DNA from: JAJVHZ01 sp041395385
GTDB taxonomy: Bacteria > Pseudomonadota > Gammaproteobacteria > JAJPIJ01
Assembly: GCA_041395385.1 (NCBI GenBank)
Contig: JAWLAN010000014.1
Coordinates: 75,768-139,767 of the forward strand
Reading direction: 5' to 3'
DNA: 64,000 nucleotides
Shown here: one piece after another, positions 50,801 through 58,062 of the stretch
Position numbering within the stretch: position 1 is the first letter of the stretch
Layout: each line of letters starts with the position of its first letter
Program-made: the position numbers and the translations under genes
The notes under the pieces: generated by a model
Database searches by the model: none
What the model was told of the DNA's origin: nothing
What the model saw: only the letters and a program-made list of their open reading frames with translations

Positions 50801-52332
50801 CCGTCGACGTGGCGGTGATCGGCGGCGGCATCTCGGGGCTGGCCGCGGCGTGCGAGTTGCAGCAGCGGGGCTACCGGGTCGCGGTGCTCGAGCGCCAGGT
50901 GCGCGTCGGAGGGAAGGCGCAGTCGGAGCGCATCGGGAGCTATCTGATGGAGCATGGGCCGACCGCGGTCAGCGCCGCGTCCGCCGCCGCGAGCGCCTGG
51001 TCGCGTGCGCTGGGGCTCGATGCGCAGCGGCTGGACCTCGGACCGGGCGTGCGGCAGCGCTACCTGCTCTCCAACGGCAGGCCCGTGGGAATTCCGCCGC
51101 ACGCCTTCGCCTTCCTCGCGTGCCGTTATCTGTCGGTGCCGGGGCGCCTGCGCATGCTCGCCGAGGTGCTCCCGACCTGGGGAAAGTCGCGCGCCGAGGA
51201 GAGTGTGACGGAGTTTTTCCAGCGGCGTTTCGGCAGGGAGTTCCTGGAGCGCGTGATCGAGCCGCTGGTCGGCGGCATGTTCGCCGGCGACCCGGACAGG
51301 ATGGTCATGCACGCCGCCTATCCTGCCCTGGTCGGCATGGAACGCCGGCATGGCTCGGTCATCCGGGGGCTGATCCACAGCCGCCTCTGCGGCGGCCGGA
51401 TGCCGGGACGACGCCTGTACTCGTGGCGCGAGGGGGTGGGAGCCCTGCCGCGCGCCCTCGCACTCTGCCTCGGTCCATGCCTGAGAACCGGCGTGACGGT
51501 TCGCATGATCAGGCGCCGAGGGCAGTACGGCTTCCGCGTCGAGACCGCAGGAAACGGTTGCGTGGATGCCTCGGCCGTGGTCGTTGCCACGCCACCGCAC
51601 GCCGCGGCGGGATTGCTGGAGCGCGTGTCGCCGGAAGCCGCAGAAGCGGCCGCTGTCATCGAGGCGCCGCCGCTGGCGGTCGTGTTCCTGGGCTATCGCC
51701 GCGACCAGATCGAGCATCCCCTCGACGGACTGGGCTGCCTGCATCCTCGCACCGAAGGGCGGGTCCTCTCCGGTGTGCTCTTCTCCTCGACCATGTTCGA
51801 GGGTCGTGTTCCCGATGGGCAGGTCGCCCTGACCGGGTACGTGGGCGGCGCGCGGGCGCCTGAGCTTGCCCGCCTGCCCGAGGACGACCTGATCCCGGTG
51901 GTGCGATCCGAACTGTCCGACCTGCTCGGTATCGCCGGCCCGCCGCTGCTGGCGCGGTTCCGTCATTGGAGGTACGGCCTGCCTCAATACAACATCGGCC
52001 ACGACGCGCGCATCGCCGCCCTGCGCGCCGCCGAGGAGACTCTTCCCGGACTGTTCGTCACAGGTAATTACCTTCATGGCATCTCGGTGGCGTCCTGCCT
52101 CGAGCAGGCGACGCGCACCGCCGAACGCGTGGGCAGCTTCCTGGCGGAGCGATCGCGATCGACGTCAGTTCTTGGTCCGCAGGCCCGGGAACAGCTAATC
52201 GCTCGTTGCCAGCCCTCGGGATCAGTGAGCGGCCACCCTGCCCCGGTCCGGCACGCGACATCGGAGGCCTCGCCAACGACCTCGAGCACGGCTTGCCCGT
52301 GCGAACTGTCGACGGCCGCGAGAGGCGCGTGA
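50797..52332 (+). CDS. hemG: HemY-type protoporphyrinogen oxidase
   Basis: A 511-residue FAD enzyme. The Rossmann start is VAVIGGGISGLAAACELQQR, with the family blocks GGKAQSERIGSYLMEHGPTA, RRFGREFLERVIEPLVGGMF (Asp/Gly-rich AGDP follows) and the C-terminal GLFVTGNYLHGISVASCLEQ. It oxidises protoporphyrinogen IX, the last step before iron insertion; the oxygen-using HemY form is unusual among FNR-type genes, but some members use other acceptors. The last 45 residues are low-complexity and the true stop may lie earlier in ancestral forms. It ends the Nxr-like operon. Confidence 0.85.
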   Translation: MTVDVAVIGGGISGLAAACELQQRGYRVAVLERQVRVGGKAQSERIGSYLMEHGPTAVSAASAAASAWSRALGLDAQRLDLGPGVRQRYLLSNGRPVGIPPHAFAFLACRYLSVPGRLRMLAEVLPTWGKSRAEESVTEFFQRRFGREFLERVIEPLVGGMFAGDPDRMVMHAAYPALVGMERRHGSVIRGLIHSRLCGGRMPGRRLYSWREGVGALPRALALCLGPCLRTGVTVRMIRRRGQYGFRVETAGNGCVDASAVVVATPPHAAAGLLERVSPEAAEAAAVIEAPPLAVVFLGYRRDQIEHPLDGLGCLHPRTEGRVLSGVLFSSTMFEGRVPDGQVALTGYVGGARAPELARLPEDDLIPVVRSELSDLLGIAGPPLLARFRHWRYGLPQYNIGHDARIAALRAAEETLPGLFVTGNYLHGISVASCLEQATRTAERVGSFLAERSRSTSVLGPQAREQLIARCQPSGSVSGHPAPVRHATSEASPTTSSTACPCELSTAARGA

Positions 52333-52569
52333 GCCCGCGGGTCGGGGGATAGGGTTGCGGCGCGGGTGACGCGGTGGGCATGCGGCGGATCGGCCGCGAC
52401 GCGTGTCGAGGCCACGCGCCCCCGTAACCCCCCGCCCTCTCGCAGGCTGGTCGGCGCTGGAACCCGCTGACAGGGCGTCAACGGCCGACCACATCCACGC
52501 TGCTTTCACGACCGGCCCCCAAGGAGATCGACCTCCGGGCGCGTAGACCCCCAACCCACGCGGCGAGTC

Positions 52570-52583
52570 TTGATATAGATCAT
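52570..52583 (+). promoter_or_regulatory. FNR box of the iron-uptake operon
   Basis: TTGATATAGATCAT matches the consensus at 9 of 10 positions. A -10-like TATCAT at 52606-52611 is at the class II spacing, giving a start near 52618 and a leader of about 200 bases. No gene is supported in 52333-52823. Confidence 0.65.
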
Positions 52584-52593
52584 GGTGAATACG

Positions 52594-52612
52594 AATGAGA
52601 ATACGTATCATT
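52594..52612. promoter_or_regulatory. Fur box overlapping the -10
   Basis: AATGAGAATACGTATCATT is a 19-bp near-palindrome of Fur type (AATGA...TCATT). It covers the -10 hexamer at 52606-52611, so Fur with iron would block the promoter that FNR activates. Confidence 0.7.
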
Positions 52613-52826
52613 TACATTGCGGACGTTCCAGCAAGGGCGCTGCGAGAGGGCTTGTCACGCGATCACCGCAGCCACACAGCGACGGCGGGTTTGCCAGCGA
52701 GCCCGTGCGCGACGGCACCTCCGGTACCGGCGCCGACCCACCGCTCCCGGGCGGCGTGGCGCACAGCTCGATGGCCGCCGAGTGGATCGATCCGCACACG
52801 TTCAACCCTTCCAGGTGGAGGCCATG

Positions 52827-53372
52827 ATGAAGCTGAAGTCACCCTGTCTCGCGGCCGGCGCGTTGCTGACCTGCGCCGCCACATCCGTCCAAGCCATCGA
52901 GTACCCGATCGGCACACCACAGCACCGCTACGGCATGGAGATCGCGGCGGTCTATCTGCAGCCGATCCTCATGGAACCGGACGGCATGATGCGCAAACCG
53001 GAGGAATCCGACGTGCACATGGAGGCCGACATCCGCGCCCTCGGAGACAATCCGAACGGCTTTGCGGAGGGCGAGTGGATCCCGCATCTGGTGGTCCGCT
53101 ACGAGGTGACCAGGATCGACACCGGCGATCGGATCCAGGGCGACTTCATGCCGATGGTCGCCAACGACGGGCCGCACTACGGCGACAACGTCAAGCTCAT
53201 GGGGCCCGGCCAGTACCGCGTCAAGTACACCATCCTGCCCCCGTCCGAGAATCCGCACGCGCATTTCGGCCGCCACACCGATCGGCTCACCGGCGTCCGC
53301 CCCTGGTTCAGGGCCTTCGACGTCGAGTACGAGTTCACCTATGCCGGCATCGGCAAGCGTGGGGGATACTGA
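52827..53372 (+). CDS. Periplasmic P19/FtrA-type iron-transport protein
   Basis: A 181-residue secreted protein with signal peptide (cleavage after SVQA) and the P19/Tp34 immunoglobulin-like fold. Metal-binding residues include the Met/His/Glu sites in QHRYGMEIAAVYLQPILMEP, ESDVHMEADIRA and NPHAHFGRHTDRLTG. P19 proteins bind Cu and Fe and deliver iron to an Ftr1 permease. AGGTGGAGG precedes two ATGs; the second (52827) has the better spacing. It is the first gene of an FNR/Fur-controlled operon. Confidence 0.9.
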   Translation: MKLKSPCLAAGALLTCAATSVQAIEYPIGTPQHRYGMEIAAVYLQPILMEPDGMMRKPEESDVHMEADIRALGDNPNGFAEGEWIPHLVVRYEVTRIDTGDRIQGDFMPMVANDGPHYGDNVKLMGPGQYRVKYTILPPSENPHAHFGRHTDRLTGVRPWFRAFDVEYEFTYAGIGKRGGY

Positions 53373-53373
53373 G

Positions 53374-54909
53374 GTGCGCGCGGCAACGAGGCAGGGTCCG
53401 GCCCTCGCGATCGCGCTGTTCACCGCGCTGCCGGTCCCCGCCGCGGAACCGACGATGGCCGATCTGCTCGCCGAGATCCGCCGGCTGGAGGCGCGGCTGA
53501 CGGAGATCGAGCATCGCCAGAGTTCTCAGGCGGCCGAAGCGACCGCAGATGTGTCGCCGTCCGCGCCCGGCGCGGACGTGCCGGCGCTGGCCGAACGTGT
53601 CGAGGCGCTCGAGGCCGCCAACCGGCGCGTCGAGCAATCGATCGCCGACGATCACATCAGCGAACGCGACCCCGAGGTCGTCGCGCGCCTCAAGGACGTC
53701 GAGATCCGCACGCTCGCCGTCCAGAGACAGGCACGCACCATCGAGGCCCTCGAGGGCATCACCGCCGGCGCGCAGCTCACGATGGTCGGCCAGTACGCGG
53801 ACGAGGAAAGCACGTTCACCGGGGAGGACGACTCCGAGCTCAACTACCGCGGCGACGTGGCCGTGACGCTGCCAGGCGGCGAGTTCGGCAACGCCGAGGG
53901 ACGCATCTTCGCGCAGTTCCGCTTCGGGCAGGGCAATGGTCTCAGCGAACTGAACCCGACGTTCACCAGCACACCCAACACCACCGCCTTCGCACTCACC
54001 AACGGTGACGACTCGGCGGCGCTGCTGGCACAGGCTTGGTACCAGCTCGATGTGCCGCTGCCGCTCAAGGGCCACAAGCCGCTCTCGAAGAAGCACCTGG
54101 AGCTCAACTTCGGCAAGATCGACCCGTTCGTGTTCTTCGATCAGAACGTCGCTGCCGACGACGAGTCAACGCGGTTCCTCAATAACGTCTTCGTGCACAA
54201 CGCGCTGCTCGACTCCGGCGGTGACATGGGCATGGACATCTACGGCTTCACGCCGGGCGTGCGCCTCGCCTACCGCAGCGACCAGCAGGACCCGGAGTGG
54301 TGGCAGGCCTCCGTCGCGGCGTTCGGCGCCGGCAGCGGCGCGAGCTTCGACGACAGCTTCGATTCACCGATGTTCGTCGGCCAGCTCGAGTTCGGCCGCA
54401 AGTTCTTCGGCGGCCTGGACGGAAATTATCGCCTCTATGCCTGGCACAACCCCCAGGCTCCCGGCTTCGACGGCCTGAGCCGCACGCACGAGGGCGTGGG
54501 ACTGAGCTTCGATCAGCGCGTGCACGACGCCATCACGCTGTTCGGGCGCTACGGCCATGCGCTGCAGGAAGGTCAACGAACCTTCGACAAGGCGCTGACG
54601 CTGGGTGCGGAGTTCGGCGGCCGCTACTGGGACCGTTCGAGCGATGCCATAGGAGTCGCCTGGGGCTGGCTCGACTCGACCGACGACTTCCAGGACGCTT
54701 CAGCCACGGTCGATGCCGACGGCGACGGCACACCGGATTTCGGCTATACCGCGGACGGTGCCGAGCAGATCGCGGAGATCTATTACCGCTGGCAGCTGCA
54801 CAGTCAGCTCGACATCACCCCTGACTTCCAGCTCGTGCACAACCCCGGCGCGAACGACGCCGCCGATCTCGTGAAGATCTTCGGCGTACGCGTGAAGGCG
54901 GCGTTCTGA
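53374..54909 (+). CDS. Outer-membrane porin with N-terminal coiled coil (OprB/OprO-like)
   Basis: A 511-residue outer-membrane protein. After a signal peptide (ending VPAAEP) comes a coiled coil (LLAEIRRLEARLTEIEHRQ) and a second heptad region (residues about 70-130), then a 16-strand-type barrel ending in aromatic KAAF. Segments such as NNVFVHNALLDSGGDMGMDI, DGNYRLYAWHNPQAPGFDG and VGLSFDQRVHDAITLFGRYG fit OprB-like carbohydrate porins. GTG 53374, two bases after the P19 stop, is the likely start; an open extension overlaps that gene. Its presence in an iron operon suggests a route for iron across the outer membrane. Confidence 0.82.
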   Translation: MRAATRQGPALAIALFTALPVPAAEPTMADLLAEIRRLEARLTEIEHRQSSQAAEATADVSPSAPGADVPALAERVEALEAANRRVEQSIADDHISERDPEVVARLKDVEIRTLAVQRQARTIEALEGITAGAQLTMVGQYADEESTFTGEDDSELNYRGDVAVTLPGGEFGNAEGRIFAQFRFGQGNGLSELNPTFTSTPNTTAFALTNGDDSAALLAQAWYQLDVPLPLKGHKPLSKKHLELNFGKIDPFVFFDQNVAADDESTRFLNNVFVHNALLDSGGDMGMDIYGFTPGVRLAYRSDQQDPEWWQASVAAFGAGSGASFDDSFDSPMFVGQLEFGRKFFGGLDGNYRLYAWHNPQAPGFDGLSRTHEGVGLSFDQRVHDAITLFGRYGHALQEGQRTFDKALTLGAEFGGRYWDRSSDAIGVAWGWLDSTDDFQDASATVDADGDGTPDFGYTADGAEQIAEIYYRWQLHSQLDITPDFQLVHNPGANDAADLVKIFGVRVKAAF

Positions 54910-55349
54910 TGAGCGCCTCCGTCATCTTCCGCCCTGCCCGCCCCCGCCGCGGGGGCGGCGTTCCTCGGCGGCAGGCGTCGAATGCGGCCCGCGGGACGCT
55001 CGTGACGGCGGCGATTGCGTTGCTTGCCGCCTTCGCTTCGGCATCGGCAGGGGCCGGGGAGCTGCCGACGTTTCACCTGGAGGCGAAGGCGGGACGCTTT
55101 CATCCCGAGCGCGTCACGGTGCCGGCGGGCGTGCGCTTCAAGATCATGGTGCACAACCGCGGGCCGGGACCGGAGGAGTTCGAGAGCCTCGAGCTCAAGA
55201 AGGAGACGGTGCTCGCCCCGGGCGTCAGCCGCGCGGTCGTCTTTGCCCCGTTGAAGCCAGGGGTCTACCGCTTCTTCGGCGAATTTCATCCGGAGACGGC
55301 GCGCGGAGAGATCGTGGTCGTCGACGACGGCGCCGCGTCCAGCCAATGA
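54909..55349 (+). CDS. Cupredoxin-like periplasmic protein (FtrB-type)
   Basis: A 146-residue secreted protein with a signal peptide (about residues 25-47) and a cupredoxin_1-like beta-barrel: FHLEAKAGRFHPERVTVPAG, FKIMVHNRGPGPEEFESLEL, GVYRFFGEFHPETARGEIVV. Type 1 copper ligands are incomplete, as in FtrB/EfeO-type cupredoxins, which oxidise or bind Fe2+ for uptake. Its ATG overlaps the porin stop (TGATG). The 178 bp after it hold no gene. Confidence 0.85.
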   Translation: MSASVIFRPARPRRGGGVPRRQASNAARGTLVTAAIALLAAFASASAGAGELPTFHLEAKAGRFHPERVTVPAGVRFKIMVHNRGPGPEEFESLELKKETVLAPGVSRAVVFAPLKPGVYRFFGEFHPETARGEIVVVDDGAASSQ

Positions 55350-55527
55350 GGAGCCGCGACCGCACCTGTTCCGATCCCGGGCTGCGCGCCGAGTCCTGCC
55401 GGGAAGGTGCGGCCCGCGCCCTGCAGCCATGAGTTTCGACATCTCCGCGGGCGGCGGCCTCGCCGGATCGCCCGCCGGGCGCGCAGTGGCGGCTGGGCCG
55501 GTGGCACACAAAGGGAGGACGTGACGC

Positions 55528-56349
55528 ATGGGCAGCGCCTTCTTCATCGTCTGGCGTGAATCGCTCGAGGCGGTCCTGATCGTGGGAATCCTTTACGCGT
55601 GGATCCGCAGGAATCGCGTGGCCGGCGCGCGCCTGTACCTCTGGGGCGGCGTCGCCGGTGGCATCGGGCTCGCGGCGGCGCTCGCGCTGGCAATCTTCTC
55701 GGTGCAGGGCCAGCTCGGCGGCGAGGCGCTCGAGTACTTTCAGACCGCCATCATCGCGATCGCCGCGGCGCTCATCATCCAGATGGTGCTCTGGATGCGG
55801 CGGCACGGCCGCGAGTTCGCACGCACCCTGGAGGCAAGCGCCAGCGCGGCCTCGGGCAGCGGCAGGCTGTTCGGACTGGCGGCGCTCGCAGCCATCGCGG
55901 TCGGACGCGAAGGCGCGGAGACCGTGATCTTCCTCTATGGCCTGGGCCTGGAGCGCGGCGGCGCGGATCTCGCGGCGTATCTCGGCGCGGCTGCCGGCGG
56001 ACTGGCAGCGGCCATGCTGACGGCATGGGCCATGTGGCAAGGCGCGCTGCTCCTGTCATGGAGCACGTTCTTCCGCGTCACCGGATTCATCCTGCTGCTG
56101 CTCGCATCGGCCCTGATCGTGACCACCGTCGAGCGCCTCATAGGCATGGAAGCGCTGCCGGCACTCGTCGATCCGCTATGGGATCTGTCCGACGTACTCG
56201 ACGACAGCGCCGGGATGGGCAACGTCGTGGCCGCGTTCACCGGCTGGCGGGCCCGACCCGCGCTGCTGACGGTACTGGCGTGGTCGTGCTACTGGCTCGC
56301 GCTCGCGGCTGTGCTGCGCCCCTTCCGCCTCGCAGCGCGCCGGGCATGA
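55528..56349 (+). CDS. Ftr1/EfeU-family high-affinity iron permease
   Basis: A 273-residue membrane protein with seven predicted helices. The two REXXE iron motifs are RESLE (near residue 10) and REGAE (near residue 130, GREGAETVIFLYG). It imports iron as part of an Ftr-type system with P19, cupredoxin and polyferredoxin partners. AAGGGAGG precedes the ATG. It overlaps the next gene by 4 bp (ATGA). Confidence 0.92.
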   Translation: MGSAFFIVWRESLEAVLIVGILYAWIRRNRVAGARLYLWGGVAGGIGLAAALALAIFSVQGQLGGEALEYFQTAIIAIAAALIIQMVLWMRRHGREFARTLEASASAASGSGRLFGLAALAAIAVGREGAETVIFLYGLGLERGGADLAAYLGAAAGGLAAAMLTAWAMWQGALLLSWSTFFRVTGFILLLLASALIVTTVERLIGMEALPALVDPLWDLSDVLDDSAGMGNVVAAFTGWRARPALLTVLAWSCYWLALAAVLRPFRLAARRA

Positions 56350-57875
56350 CGGATGGCGGCCTCGCGGAGCTCCTCTTCGTGCGCGACCCGCATTTCCGCC
56401 CCGATAGCTGCACGGACGTGAGTGCCTGCCCGCCGCAGCCCGCCGCGGCCGCGGCAAGGCTGCGCTGCGGGAGCTCGCGGCGGGGCGGCGGGGGAGATCC
56501 GCCCGACGGCGTCGCCGATGGCGCCGTGGCACGCCTTGGCGAGCTCCTGCGCCGGCGCCGCGGCGTCGTGACGGCCGTGCAGGTCATCGTCGCGGCCTTC
56601 TATGTCGGCCTCATCACCGTGCCGGCCTTCCTGCCGCTGCCGGCCATGGACGCGCGCATGGGCAGCAGCCTGACGCTCGTCGCGCAGTTCCTGTTCTGGG
56701 GGCTGTGGTGGCCGTTCGTGATCGTCTCGGTCCTGCTGGCGGGGAGGCTGTGGTGCGGCCTGCTATGCCCGGAGGGAGCGCTCAGCGAGTTCGCCAGTCG
56801 CCACGGCCTCGGGCTCGGCATCCCCCGGTGGCTGCGCTGGCCGGGCTGGCCGCTCACTGCATTCCTCGCGACCACGGTGTACGGCCAGCTCGTGAGCGTG
56901 TACGACTATCCGAAGCCGGCGCTGCTCGTGCTCGGCGGCTCGACGCTGGCGGCCATGGCGGTCGGCTTCCTCTACGGACGCGGCAAGCGGGTGTGGTGCC
57001 GCCACCTGTGTCCGGTCAACGGCGTGTTCGGCCTCCTGGCACGCGTAGCGCCCCTGCATTTCCGCGTCGATCGCAGGCGCTGGGAATCGAGCATCGACCC
57101 CCGCGGCGCGGTCGACTGCGCGCCGCTCGTCGACATCCGCCGCATGACCGGCGCGGCACAGTGCCACATGTGCGGCCGCTGCAGCGGACAGCGCGGTGCC
57201 GTGACGCTGGCGCTGCGCGCGCCGGGACGTGAGGTGCTGGAGCTGCCGCAGGAGAGCGTCAATCCGTGGGAGGCGCGCCTGCTGGTCTTCGGCGTCATTG
57301 GCACCGCCATCGGCGCCTTTCAATGGTCGGCCTCGCCGTGGTTCGTCGCCGCCAAGCAACTGGCGGCGGAATGGGCCGTGACGCGCAGGCTGTGGTGGCT
57401 GCTCGACAGCGGCGCGCCGTGGTGGGCGTTGACCCACTACCCGCAGACGGCCGACACGTTCACATGGCTGGACGGCCTGCTCATCCTCGCCTACATCGGC
57501 GCGGCCGCGCTGATCATAGGAGGATGGGTGTGGTCGTGGCTGCACGTGGCCGCCGCCTGTCTTCCGGGTCGCAGGTCCATCAATGCCGCCCGGCTCGCCT
57601 ACGCCCTGATCCCGATCGGCGGCATCGGCGTGTTCCTGGGCCTGTCGGTCCTCACCGTCACGATGCTGGCCGCCGAGGGGGTCCGGCTGCCGGGGCTGGA
57701 ATGGGGGCGCGGCCTGTTGCTCTCCGCAGGAGCGGCGTGGAGCGCGGTCCTCGGCTGGCGTCTGCTGCGCTTTCGCGAGACGCCGCGGGTAAGAATCTGG
57801 GCCGCCTACGGCGCGCTGCTCGCGGCCCTGTCTGGCGTGCTGGTCTCCTGGAGCCTGCTGTTCTTCATCTGGTAG
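56346..57875 (+). CDS. NapH/CcoG-like membrane polyferredoxin (FtrD-type)
   Basis: A 509-residue membrane Fe-S protein. After a low-complexity N-terminus it has about six helices, two NapH-type cysteine pairs (WCGLLCPEGALSE; WCRHLCPVNG) and one ferredoxin-like site (CHMCGRCSG). In Ftr systems such a protein carries electrons through the membrane to the periplasmic iron components. It is encoded immediately after the Ftr1 permease. The C-terminal helices (residues 370-509) are longer than in NapH. Confidence 0.85.
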   Translation: MTDGGLAELLFVRDPHFRPDSCTDVSACPPQPAAAAARLRCGSSRRGGGGDPPDGVADGAVARLGELLRRRRGVVTAVQVIVAAFYVGLITVPAFLPLPAMDARMGSSLTLVAQFLFWGLWWPFVIVSVLLAGRLWCGLLCPEGALSEFASRHGLGLGIPRWLRWPGWPLTAFLATTVYGQLVSVYDYPKPALLVLGGSTLAAMAVGFLYGRGKRVWCRHLCPVNGVFGLLARVAPLHFRVDRRRWESSIDPRGAVDCAPLVDIRRMTGAAQCHMCGRCSGQRGAVTLALRAPGREVLELPQESVNPWEARLLVFGVIGTAIGAFQWSASPWFVAAKQLAAEWAVTRRLWWLLDSGAPWWALTHYPQTADTFTWLDGLLILAYIGAAALIIGGWVWSWLHVAAACLPGRRSINAARLAYALIPIGGIGVFLGLSVLTVTMLAAEGVRLPGLEWGRGLLLSAGAAWSAVLGWRLLRFRETPRVRIWAAYGALLAALSGVLVSWSLLFFIW

Positions 57876-57942
57876 GCGGCGCCTGCGGCTCGACACGCGC
57901 TCGGGGCCCGCATGTCGCCTGTACGCCATATATGGGCATTCC

Positions 57943-57956
57943 ATGACATGGATCAA
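57943..57956 (+). promoter_or_regulatory. FNR-type box and -10 of the nrdD operon
   Basis: ATGACATGGATCAA has a perfect right half-site and partial left (8 of 10). CATAAT at 57980-57985 is at exactly the class II distance from its centre, giving a start near 57991. FNR control of nrdD is known in other proteobacteria. Confidence 0.65.
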
Positions 57957-58062
57957 CGACATGTTGTGGTCATGTGCGCCATAATCTGCCCTCAATCGGC
58001 CGCGGCGGGGACGCCCGGGGGCGCGGCCTGCCAAGAACAGAGACGCCGAATTGGGGGGAGTG

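Noticed and set aside
52582..52827. An 81-codon frame in the leader of the iron operon
   Set aside because: It begins inside the FNR/Fur promoter region and has no ribosome site or protein-like composition.
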